This document shows, in pieces, positions 45,170-55,694 of a stretch of DNA of 64,000 nucleotides. The notes below the pieces were generated by a model. That model was not told the origin of the DNA. It saw nothing but the letters and a program-made list of their open reading frames with translations, and made no database searches. A program made the position numbers and the translations under genes. Position 1 is the first letter of the stretch; each line of letters starts with the position of its first letter. The DNA comes from Platycnemis pennipes (Eukaryota; Arthropoda; Insecta; Odonata; Platycnemididae): NCBI GenBank assembly GCA_933228895.1, contig OW121849.1, positions 40,332,354 to 40,396,353 of the forward strand, read 5' to 3'.

Positions 45170-45545
45170 CAGTCGTTCAGATGATAACAGTTTCGGCTGC
45201 ATTTCAGCAGGCGCCTTCGGGCCGAAGTGCGTGATGACGAGTTTCGGTTATTGTTATATAGGCCGTCCAGTTAACTGTCTTCTCTCTGATTGGTCGGCAG
45301 AGAGTTACCATTTCGTTGACCAATACAGTAGGAGTTAGGGTTGTCACGTCTCTTCCAGGTGTCTTCTAGTGTAGTTGTCTTCTTGGTTGAATTTTCGAGG
45401 GAATTGGCTAATTACTAATGTCTCTCAAATGATCAAGGTCAATAATAGGGTTCTCTGGCAATCACCTTGGTATCTTCGAAGTTAATTTTGTGACCGATCT
45501 CCGACAACGTACACTCCGCCACAGAAGAAAGGTGGAAATGTTTAC
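45170..45545 (-). mobile_element. Penelope-like element 3' end (GIY-YIG C-terminus and terminal region), decayed
   Basis: The minus frame near 45540-45450 reads CTLSEIGHKINFEDTKVIAR followed by EPYY. This fits the end of the GIY-YIG endonuclease domain of Penelope-like elements, where 'aeH----GH-I-fe-tkviarep-y--R--rEaieI' is usual. Stops follow. Further on the strand come a segment with SLPTNQREDS and a terminal part with GCGCCTGCTGAAATGCAGCC then GAAACTG (about 45188-45215), close in layout to the palindrome cores at 18500 and 50745. The reverse transcriptase domain is not present here. Confidence 0.65.
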
Positions 45546-47953
45546 TTTAACAGCTGCTCTTCGCTCTTGTGTACTTCAGAGCTTTATCACTCGGGCAAAA
45601 TTCACTTAAAACATTGATAGTTATTAAAGACATGCATAAATGCACTATAAGTGGGAGTGAATCTCGTTTACTGAAGCCATAGATGACGCGATCATTTTAA
45701 AATGAATGCCTCATTTAAAGGCTGTGAATTATATGGAATACCTTAAATGCTCAACGTGGAAAAATGGTATAAGATAAGTCATAGCGTATAAATTTTACTG
45801 ATGCCTGCTACTGATCCTGAGAACACGTTTACAGTATTCTATTCCAATCATCAAATATTTTGTGCGTAGCATGTAATGTCTGGTATCATTCATGTAACAT
45901 GTGTCATAATTTACTATAAATAATGGGCATTTGCAGTTGAAATTATAATTTTTCCCCCTACTAGATAAGGAATAAATATATTGTGCGCACATAGCCTATT
46001 TTTACTGAGCGGGTAGATATCTGTTCTCACTTTTAATCACAACACAGCACTGTGTTTCAAAAAGTAAATCGTGCAGAAGCATTAAAAGTAATTTAAGTAT
46101 AACGCAAGTCATGCCTGTATCATCTTAAAGAGTATACTTCATTGTGACCCTCAAGCAAAATAAGAAGCATGCATACTTAAATAGAAATACAGAATAAGAT
46201 ACTTCTTTCATAGCATACACCAGTAGAAATAATGTATTTATAAAGAACTTTGTTAGGAAAACCCCTATAATTTAAACCAGTATATTATTTGACCAAAGAT
46301 TAACTAAGTGGTAACTAAAGCTGCCAAAACATGAAAAAAATACCTTAAAGCGGCCCTTTAAATGTTTTCTCTCTACATTTGATCATTCATGCTCAAGTGT
46401 TTAAGTAAAGAATGTGAGATTGTGCGAATTATACGTCATTTTCATATTCTGGAGGAAAATCTTAGTTAGAAAGCACTTTAAGTTACATAACATAACACTT
46501 TAAGTTAACATACAGGAGAAGTCATTTGATTGGTCTCAGGAAACGATATTATTAATAAAATTTCATTATGTCTCATCCAGTGGTTACTATGAGTTATAGG
46601 ATCCAAAATTTGCGGTATAGTTTAGTCTGCGTTAGTATTAGAAGTCAAAAGTAGAAGTGGTTGCTGGTAAAGATGAACGACTGCAATGCATTTCATGCAG
46701 TAGAAAGTTTTAGAAACAAGGACTTTAGGCTATATTTTCTAAAAACTAAAATATTTTCCGCATGCTGCATACTTTAGGGTGCGCATACCTTAAACAATAC
46801 AGATCATCATTGACAATGCTAGAGGATTTTCCATGATTTATATTTGAATTCCAATCGGCAATAGACTAATGATAGAAAATTCTCAGAGATGCTAGTTACG
46901 TTTTTGCCATTCTCTACAATTGTATAACTTTATATTTTCTACTCCGTTGGATAAGGGATCTCCAAATTAAGGTCCTTAACTTAAACTTCATATCTCCAGC
47001 ACCTTCTGACGTTCACTCAACACCTTGGATTAGCTAAGAACGATCATATACACACAAGAATTTTAACTAATTTGCCTCAGCTTAAAAGAATTTGTTAAAA
47101 GGAAAATACGTGTCCATCAAAAAATCTCTGAATTTATTATTTTACTTTTCAATGAGTTGATAGAGAAAATATTAATACTCAAAGTAACTATATCCAAAGT
47201 TTATGTCTCTTAATGCTCTTCCATTTTTACGCAATGTAGTTCATTGTTTTTTCAAAGATATTATCCCAAGTTTACAAGCACTTGACTTCTGAGAATCAAA
47301 CCAAAAGCTAAGTCAATGAAGTCGTTAGTTATGCCATTAATTGTGAGCATATATTAATGTTTTATAAAGGAATTATTTGATACACGTGAAATATATGGGG
47401 ATATATTTGTATTGAATCAATGAATGATCAACATTTGAATTCAACTAATTGTACTTCCAGAATTACCTAAAAGGGTGGTCTAATAGAAGTCCACTCTACA
47501 TATAATTCATAAAATTTTTATCACAAGGAAGACCATAAATTTCACTAATAACCATAAAAAGTTCGTCTAAATTAAAAAATACTGCATCAAGAACCTAAGG
47601 AGAGGAGCACCTAAACGCTCGTCGGAGATGGTTACCTTCTAATTAAGATGCTATTCGTATGACTTGTGATTGTTTTTCTTTTGTCTTCCCTCTTATGTCT
47701 ACCTTAGATGGCAATAAAAGAGAGGGTATTGGTAGAATATGAAAAAAAATCAGAGGGTACCACATAAATGAATTCATTATTTTAAAAACTAGGCATAAAA
47801 AGGAATTACCACACAAAAGTGGAAACATTTCAAGTGTAGCAGCACAGTTTTCACGATTCCAACAGTTTTTTCCTCATAGAGGAGTAACTCTTTAAAAGAG
47901 TGCATATAATTTTAAAAAGCAGTGCTTACTATAAAATATGTAAGCAATGGGGG
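45546..47953. other. Long AT-rich stretch, nothing recognised
   Basis: About 2.4 kb without a gene, RNA or mobile element I can support. Confidence 0.4.
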
Positions 47954-48355
47954 TTAACACTAGAATGACCGGAGTAAGCCGCATACCTACTATGACCACC
48001 AGCGGTCAATTGACCGTTCGCCCTTTTCTTGCGCTCTTTCGTAAGTTTTCCCTTTGTAAGTTTTTTCTTTCGGGCGTAGGAGTGTTCTGATAATGTGTTT
48101 ACGGCTAGGCGTAGTGTTAGGAAAAAAATATTGCTACACTCCATACAGTATTAATAACTCTGATATTTTTTGTAAAATAAAAAATTGTCTCATTTACATA
48201 GCTAAAAATAACACGTCATGTGTCTTAAAACGTAAGTAACATTTCAAAACACGTTATTTGTCACATTTTTACTGGATAAAAACATGATATCAGAGAAAAA
48301 TCAGAGAGAGAAACGCGAACGGTCAATTGACCGTCCCCGGTCATTCTAGTGTTAA
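47954..48355. mobile_element. 394-bp piggyBac-type MITE with TTAA target duplication
   Basis: The element 47958-48351 is bounded by TTAA on both sides (47954-47957 and 48352-48355) and has perfect 15-bp terminal inverted repeats CACTAGAATGACCGG. A 19-bp subterminal motif CGGTCAATTGACCGTTCGC at 48003-48021 is repeated inverted at 48315-48333; its core CGGTCAATTGACCG is itself a perfect palindrome. TTAA targets and CAC/CCC-TAGAA termini are hallmarks of piggyBac elements. There is no transposase; a 71-codon minus frame over the left end is not recognised. It would move only if a related transposase is supplied elsewhere. Confidence 0.85.
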
Positions 48356-49145
48356 TGATAGCCTTTAGTCCATATTATTATTGTAATTAATAGTCCATAA
48401 TTTGGTTTGTAGAGTTGCAGACTTACCTTGAATGCTGCAATCGTCTACCCGGATGATTTGTCAAGCATATTATGTAGAGTTATATTAGGAGTCGCCATCA
48501 CAACAGTCTGAAAATAGAAGTCATGAGTCATAACAAAGCATGAAAAACCACCCTCTAGTTGAAAAATCAAATACTCATGAAAGTGGTATCTAGGTTTCGG
48601 ATATTATGAGGAACCTGTTTGAAACTTATGGGAATTCCTTTTAAAACCAAATACACCAAAAATATTCCCAATTTTTTTTCAATAAGCTTATACTCGTAAA
48701 TATTTGATAATGCTATGGCAATAATGAAACTGTTAAAGCCTCACCTTATAAAGTACACTAAACTTGGATTAACAATTACTTAAAACATTATATCAATTCA
48801 CATACCCAAAATAAGATATGGATAGGCAAACAAAACATATGCCAAAAAAAGGAAAGCTTCTAAGACGGTGTGAAGGTTGATATATCATTCCAAATTCCTA
48901 GCCATTTAAAAACAGAAATCAATACCAATTGAGTTTAAGATGAAACGCTTAAACCAAAAACTTTTTTCTTTCAGAAGAACATCAATTACGCATGCCTTCA
49001 AAAACTTCCTGTGGCGAGGAGGTTGATCTATATTTCCTATCCTATCTTCTACTTCTCGAAACATTCCACCACATCTCGCTTCCTCCAAGAGATATATCAA
49101 CGCGATTCCCTTCGCCTACACCATAGTTTTAATTCCTAAAATACC
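48356..49145. other. AT-rich stretch, nothing recognised
   Basis: No supported feature. Confidence 0.4.
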
Positions 49146-49149
49146 TGTC

Positions 49150-49600
49150 GCCATATAGAGAAGGGTTAGGGAGGCAGGAGAGGAATCGGCGTTGCCCGGG
49201 AAGAGAAATATGTCCCTCTCCGAATCAGCGATTTGGAATGTTCTGCCGTGAGTCAGATGTTGGGGGCTTTGGCATCTAAGACGACTGGGGATGGGGGGCT
49301 AGAGGAAGGTCGGAAGGAATTGACCCGGGGCGACGCGTTAAAAGGAGAGGAAAAGGACATCGGCGAAGCCGGGGAGGGAATTCTATGTGGGAGGTAGAGA
49401 TGGAGAGGAGGGGATGTAGGATTTTTTCCCCTCACAGAAATGGCGGGAGTCGGAATTCGGGATGGCAAGGTATTTGAAGGCTTATTCGGTTGCGGGTTAC
49501 TATCACGTATTCTGGAAGCGGTGCTTCCTCCTGTAGGCGCAGGAATGAGTTCTTTTCCCCACCACCATGAGTCTCTTTTTGCCACAGAGTAGAAATGTAC
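49150..49600. other. GC-rich patch 10
   Basis: Purine-rich on the + strand from about 49160 to 49460 with CpGs (GACCCGGGGCGACGCG near 49322). The 110-codon minus frame (49253-49585) is Pro/Ser-rich, as expected from the composition, and is not recognised. Confidence 0.5.
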
Positions 49601-50640
49601 CAGAGCTTGATGTAATTAAGTCATTGATTAGATTGCATGGACATCACACTTCGGTACCTTGGGTTTTATTCCGGGACCGATGTTACCCATAATTGTGGGT
49701 ATAATTATCGTGCATGAGTATTCCCTGGAATGAATCTAAAGGCAGAACGCTTAGGTCGTTAAAGTTATTGTCACTTGTTACGCCTTTGAACGGTAGGTAC
49801 TGAAATTGTTTATGATTTGTAACCACCTCACCATGTACCCAATATTGGTAAAATTAATTTTAGCACCAGCGCACAACATTTGTTTAGGTTTTTTTTTACG
49901 AGAATACAAATAATACTATTTTAATCAATTTATGTCGTTGAGACAGAGAATGCTTTGATCTTCTAGAAGGATTACACGATTTTACAAACATAACTCGTGT
50001 TATGCGACATGTGTAATTCTTCCACAGGTAGTTTAGCTGCTAATGTAATAAATGTTTTATAAAGTAGAGATTCATCTCCTTTGTGATCCTCCAAAAACTG
50101 AGATAAGTGGAATATCATAGAAAAAATATGCGAAAAGATATCTTCAGCAGAATTTTTTTGTCCATTAATTTATGAAATAGAAGTATCATATACTCCTGGG
50201 CACAGTTCCATTCATGCTGTGTTATGGCGGCAGAGTGTTAGGGTTATGTTACCTGGCTGGTGTATTCTTCTTTTCATGATTCATTTCATTTATTCCAAAC
50301 AGCTACGCTCCATTTATTTCATCACTAAATTGTAGCCGAATTCAATATCCCCGCATTTGACGCTACGGTACTAGGTACTTTTCAGAATCCTATTCTGTTA
50401 CATTTGCGTACGGTGACATATGATTTTTATGCTCTGCCCATATATTATCTTAAGAAAGTAAAAAGATGAGGTTTCCAATTACCTATCACTCTCAATTGCG
50501 TTGTTTATTACCAACTTAAATAGTGGAGTTGAACTATCTCTTGAATATCACCACCAAGATGAGACGTCTTTTTTAGGCATGTTACTGAGGAGCAAACCCT
50601 ACTTAGACTACCTCTCATTTGACTCCAAATCTCGACTGAC
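49601..50640. other. AT-rich stretch, nothing recognised
   Basis: No supported feature. Confidence 0.4.
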
Positions 50641-50644
50641 CTCA

Positions 50645-50742
50645 GTACCTCGGTTGGTATAGTGCCGACAAACCAAACGCTTTTGGTCCAAATCCCACCT
50701 CGTACATGAGTGCTGTGATTATCTTAGGGTTAAGATTAGTAT
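50645..50742 (+). mobile_element. tRNA-derived SINE fragment next to a fold-back
   Basis: ACCTCGGTTGGTATAGTGCC (A-box-like) is followed at tRNA spacing by TTTTGGTCCAAATCCCACCT (degenerate B-box) and a short body GTACATGAGTGCTGTGATTA. The 50745-50943 palindrome begins directly after it. Confidence 0.5.
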
Positions 50743-50744
50743 TA

Positions 50745-50943
50745 GGTTTGAGAATCCATTCGTTTCGGGATTTCTTCCGCGTGTGTCCATTCTGGGGTGA
50801 AAACAGTTTCGCCAACGATTCAGTTCGCGTCTTCAGGTCTGAAGTTCAGACCTGAAGACGCGAAGTGAAACGTTGGCGAAACTGTTGCCACCCCAGAATG
50901 GTCACACGCGAAAGAAATCCCGAAACGAATGGATCCTCAAACC
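50745..50943. repeat. 199-bp fold-back palindrome with Penelope-like core
   Basis: Arms of 99 bp (50745-50843 and 50845-50943) are about 90 percent complementary around a single central base. Each arm contains CAGACCTGAAGACGCGAA...CGTTGGCGAAACTGTT followed by CACCCCAGAATGG and a CGAAAGAAATCCCG-like stretch. The arrangement CTGAAGA...GGCGAAAC parallels CTGAGGA...GCCGAAAC in the 18500 palindrome. No coding potential is seen. Short AGTATTAGG repeats flank both sides (50735 and about 50980). Confidence 0.85.
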
Positions 50944-50949
50944 AGACAC

Positions 50950-52130
50950 TCCGCCGAAGCCTCAATAAGGAAGATTAGTATTAGTATTAGGTAAAGTTGA
51001 TGGCACAATATAACCTTGTCAATGGGAGTAACTTAAATCTGATTTGGATACTACTCCTAATATTTCGACCTACTGTGGATGGGTGACCCTTGCAAAAGCA
51101 AATAATATTCCCACTCATTTGGATGAAAGACGATGCAGTCGTCCATTGCCTCAAAACTAGTTTACTAGTTTGATATTTAGTCCCCATGGATGGTTTCATT
51201 CGTTAACTACAACAGCAATATGTTAGATTGAAGTTGAATGAAGAGACTTATTGATAATATTAGTTATTCGTAAGGTCTTTTACGTGAGAAGGTGGAGGTG
51301 ATCAAGTGTTTACTTATTCACGTTGAAACCACATCCTTTCACCCCTTTATGATAATTAATATGAAAATATGTACTGAAGAAATAAAAAAATATTAATTAT
51401 TTATTTTAGCGAAACCCATCATATTGTTTCTATGGATTTTCTTGATAATTTTTTGCTCAGTTGACTGATTTGATTCCTTTTTTTTAAACCATTTTGCATG
51501 CTCACTTGTTGAAGTAAGACCGATAATTTAGATTCATAAGAAAATAAAGCCTACATGGAATTAATTGACTATCTAACTTATAATAAAAATCTTCTTTTTC
51601 TCAACATTTTTCCCATTATCGGTTCAAATTCATTCAGTACCAATATCATAATGGGCAATTTAAATATCAAGCTGTTTTGGCAATTTTCCAGAATAAATCA
51701 ATTTTCATTCATTAAATCTTCAAAGCAAACTATAACTCTCTTTAGGCTCAATAACAGGAGGGAAATTATCCAGAATTTTCCGCCCCATGCTTCGAGGACA
51801 TGAATACAAATCCTTATATTAACCAAATTATTTGTCGGTAAGTGAGACCCAAAACCTACTTTTCTAGGTAATATACCAAAAATATTTACTTAACTATCAT
51901 AAAATCTATCCAGACACGTGGACGAGAAATTGATTTAAATGGTAGCATGTGGAATTTATGCATTTCAAGAGATGGATGCAAGCTGTCAAAAATATTTTTC
52001 AGCTGGTACATTGACGGAAATAATTGTTCCAATAGCTTTGAAGAAAGGATTTTAAAATTTTATTCCACAATATTTCCTTACAGTTATTTCCAATGAAAAC
52101 AAAAAATGAGAGCTATGAGAAAAGAGAGAA
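50950..52130. other. AT-rich stretch, nothing recognised
   Basis: An 82-codon frame at 51555-51803 (+) is not recognised. No repeats. Confidence 0.4.
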
Positions 52131-52132
52131 CA

Positions 52133-52256
52133 AGTAAAAATAAAAATACTTGGTTATTTCCACAATTTATTTGGAATGTCTCGACAGGTTTCAACCATTA
52201 CAGGTAGAGTCATTCCAAGTAAATTGTGGAATTAACCAAGTACTTTTATTTTTACT
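52133..52256. repeat. 124-bp fold-back (46-bp arms)
   Basis: The left arm 52133-52178 (AGTAAAAATAAAAATACTTG...TTGGAATG) and right arm 52211-52256 are complementary at about 43 of 46 positions. The 32-base loop read on the minus strand holds CCTGTAATGGTTGAAACCTG. The arms contain TTGTGGAA, like the AATTGTGGAAGTC segment of the 18500 palindrome, which suggests a common Penelope-like source. Confidence 0.8.
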
Positions 52257-53400
52257 GTCTAAATTCCACGAAGTAAACTTGCCGACCACCGATTTTATAC
52301 AGAGAACAAGTTACCAGGAAAGTAGGCAGAGTAACTTAGCATATCACTTTTACAAAGGCTATAAACTTTATGAGTCATTCCTTAGGTTAATTAACTCACA
52401 TGATTAAGATGAATTGAATTAAAAATAAATTTTAATCGAAGAAAGCGTGAGAAACAGATAGCTTTGCAGCAAATATCGACATATTATGTCACCTGGGTAC
52501 AAATGACCAATTGTATCTTGATCGTCCTACAATTGCTTCGCTGATCTTGTGTTACTTCATGTCCATTTTACTTCTGGGTGTTTATAAATACTTCATAATA
52601 CACCCTTACAATATTTTAGCAATTCCGTTTTAAGAGACTTTTACTGCAAATTATAATTCAAGAATCTTGGAGTCAACATTTGCATAAATGACTAGATTCA
52701 GGAGAAAATTTTAGATGACTTGATAGTCAAGTTTCGAAGTCCAGCTGATCTAATCATTCAATTCAATCATCATTACCCTATTCCGTTCCAAAATTACCAC
52801 TATTTTCCCTGGTTATATCATTTGCTAACAAATAATTAATGCAATCAGCAAGAGGCCTTAATCCAATAAAATGATTTTCTAAAATATTTACCCATATTCA
52901 CTTATAAACGGTAATAACCCGGAAAAACCATTACTTTCTTTAATTACCATATCTCCAGTGTCACTTACACAGACCTTTGTTTAAAAGTTAACCCTGCACT
53001 AACTAGAATTTTTCTAATAGCCATGTATCAATTATAATGCGAGGGTATTAACACTAATAAACTCTGCAGTAAATACAAACAAAGGTTGCACGGTAGGTAT
53101 TGCTTATATTGCTGGGCTAGTGATAATGGGCGGTACGCCTTAGAGAAACCTCAATAAGACGTTTTTTCCAGAATCATTTGGGAAAACCAACGTAAGGGTG
53201 TAAAGGATGATACTTGTTCCCCGAAGCCGGATGTCTGACCTTCACAACCCGTTATTATAATACTTCTGTTTACTACCCTTACCAAATATACCAACACTCT
53301 GGCAAACCCTGTAGTAAAGAGATGCGAAAAGATTATTAAAAAATCACCATTTCTTAGGCGCCGCAATCAAAGATTTTGTCTAAGAAGTGAATTTGCAGGG
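52257..53400. other. AT-rich stretch, nothing recognised
   Basis: No supported feature. Small open frames only. Confidence 0.4.
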
Positions 53401-53404
53401 ATGC

Positions 53405-54003
53405 GTGATCTACATTTACATCTACACAATACCCTGCAAGCCACCGTGAGGGTGTGTGGCAGTGGGTGAAGATCACCAAGCATACACTACCATCATGCAA
53501 ACAAGTAACTATAGGGTCTCATGCAACTAGATTGTTAGTATCTATAGTATTTAAGGGGTTATTACAAGCATCATGCACTACAGACTACTCTAAAATATTT
53601 CCCTTACCTATCCCTTTGCTATGCTGCCTTATCTGTTCTCTTATAGTACGGGGGAAAATGCCATTATGAATCTATCGGTATGACAATCTATCTCTCTAAT
53701 CTTATTCAACTGGTCGAATCTAGCATAAATACGCTAATTTGTTTAATATGTGCCTAACATCTTCAGTAAAGCTATCCGATTGAAATTTCTCTAATAGATT
53801 TAATCTGTACTTTAACCTACGCTCTGTTAATGATTCCCAACCTAATTCTTTTATTAATTCTGAAACGCTACTCAACCTATCGTAACACCTTTTAACGAAC
53901 CTAGCTGCTCTACGCTGCACACTGTATAGTTCTCTGATCAAACCTAATTTATTAGGATCCCATACACTGGCTGCGTATTCAAGGTGGGGCCTCGGTGATA
54001 ATG
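53405..54003 (-). mobile_element. LINE-A 3' end (CR1/Jockey group), best copy
   Basis: The minus frame from about 53996 to 53720 reads RPHLEYAASVWDPNKLGL, then ELYSVQRRAARFVKRCYDRL, then ELGWESLTERRLKYRLNL. This is the highly conserved post-RT region of CR1/Jockey-group LINE ORF2. After a frame change, FPRTIRE near 53655 matches the usual 'FFPRTI--WN' end. The 3' UTR has CACACACCCTCACGGTGGCT and ends in a TGTAGATGTAAATGTAGATC tail at 53405-53420. The copy is 5' truncated near 54003; the reverse transcriptase core and endonuclease are absent. Confidence 0.88.
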
Positions 54004-54009
54004 CCTATT

Positions 54010-55015
54010 AAGTGAGTGGGGTAGGGTGGAAAACATTGCTGGGGAGTCGAGCCCAGTTCTCAAACCTGGGAGACCTCTTTGCACGTACATTGAAAGAGGG
54101 AGAGATGCGACCCTTTTCCCTTTCCTCCTACCCCCAACCCTCCTCCCTGACCCCGCCTCCAGCCCATATTCGCTAACCTCGGTGGTCTCCGACTCGGAGG
54201 GAACGTGCGTCCTTCCAAAGGCACCATCCCCAACTCCCGCTCACCAGAAACACCCCCTCAGCCCCCCGCCTTTCCCGATACGGTAGCACTCGGGGAGGAA
54301 GAAGGAGAGGGGGTTAGGAGGGGGAAAAGAAACAAGGATAATCCAAAAGACGGGAGGAGAGGATAGAGAAAGAGGGGATGAGGAGAGATGGAGAGAGACA
54401 GAATGGAAGAAAGTGAAAGAAAGAAAAAATAGGTATCCTTGAGTGAGCGGAAGGGAGAAAAAAATAAAACAATCGGCGAAGGGGGTAGGGAGGAGGAGGA
54501 GGAGGATGCGGCCGTTGGGGGACTCGGTCGGTTGAATTAGGGGGAGAAGATGAGCCCGGAGATGGAGAGTTTTTCGAGAGGGGAAACGCTGAGGAGATAG
54601 CAGGGAGTTGGGGTGTGGGGTGAGGGGGGAGGAATAGGGGGTGGGTGACTGCAAAAAAGGGAACGGTCATCCGAGGGGGTTGGGGTTTGGAGGGGGGGTG
54701 AGAGGGTCGGCGGGCAGAAAGGGAGACTGGCCGCTTCCTTATTTTGAAGCGGAGTGATGAGTGGATCGGAGCACTTCATTGTGCATATAAGGTCGGGAAC
54801 TGTTGTGGTGTGCCGTGTCGAAGGGGACTCCAAACCCTTGCGGTCCGCCCTATACTGCCGCCCTTCCCTTTTCCATCCTCCCCATTCCCTCCACCCTGTC
54901 TACGCCTGACCCTCGTCCCAGACACCGCCCGTTCCGTCCCTATCCCACTCCCTCCAAACCCACTCATTTCTATCCCACCTCGAGAATTTGTTTTTCTATC
55001 TAGTTGTTCATTTTA
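54010..55015. other. GC-rich patch 11 with alternating strand bias
   Basis: The + strand is C/T-rich at 54110-54280, then G/A-rich at 54290-54720, then C/T-rich at 54835-54990, a striking three-part switch. A strong G-quadruplex motif lies at 54610-54645. Frames of 63-137 codons on both strands are Pro/Ser/Leu-rich and mutually antisense, with no domain. The patch starts at the truncated 5' end of LINE-A. Confidence 0.55.
54610..54645 (+). other. G-quadruplex motif
   Basis: Five G runs of 3-6 are separated by loops TGT, TGA, AGGAATA and T. This fits the canonical four-run G-quadruplex rule. Confidence 0.75.
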
Positions 55016-55690
55016 AGTAGCTCCTTTTAATCCCTCAAGCAAACACATCCGCAAAAAAGTTGGAAACTAAAATTGCCTGAATGCAGAAGAGCATGTGATC
55101 CCAATTGAAACATTTTGAATGCGGAAGCAAAACTTTTACGATATAGACAAGACTGAACTGGAAAAAAGTTATTATTGCAGTGAAATAACCCAAAAACGGG
55201 TAACGCCGTACAACTCATGAACGGCAGAAACATCTCTCTGTCAGGAATCTATTAGTAAAGAGACAGATATGTTCCGAGTTCTACTATCAATTTTTACTTA
55301 GTACAGAGGTCCGTCATCGAATTATTGTTAGATGTCATCCACGAGATACATGCAGTGTAAATTCCATGTACCGATACGATGAAAACCGATTAAAATGTTA
55401 CCAGTTATTTAAATTTATTTATTATTATTATTTATTTAAATATTACAAAAATTTTACCGCTTGTAAAGTTTCACGGATAGAAATCCCCTCAACTTATTGC
55501 AAAATATATTTACATAATCCAGCATTTAGCGTTTCCCGGTTTTAGCATATTTTCACTTAGATCGAGCTTATTTTGTTCTATTTTGGCTCGTCTTTAACAG
55601 ATTAAAAAATTGAGCGCATGTATTCAGGAGCATGTATTGCTCAAGAATCAGGAACACGTTAATTCTGCATGCGGTGTTAGTATTCTGCAA
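55016..55690. other. AT-rich stretch; possible 5' end of the pogo element
   Basis: CAGAGGTCCGTCATCGAATT at 55310-55330 is loosely like the CAGT(A/G)...CCTCG...AATT termini of pogo/Tigger transposons, but I found no inverted partner after 57277. An AT-rich simple sequence (TTATTTATTATTATTATTT) lies near 55415. Confidence 0.35.
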
Positions 55691-55694
55691 AACG

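Noticed and set aside
47929..48144. piggyBac transposase fragment
   Set aside because: The frame covers the left end of the MITE but shows none of the DDD-domain or Cys-rich C-terminal motifs that I would expect.
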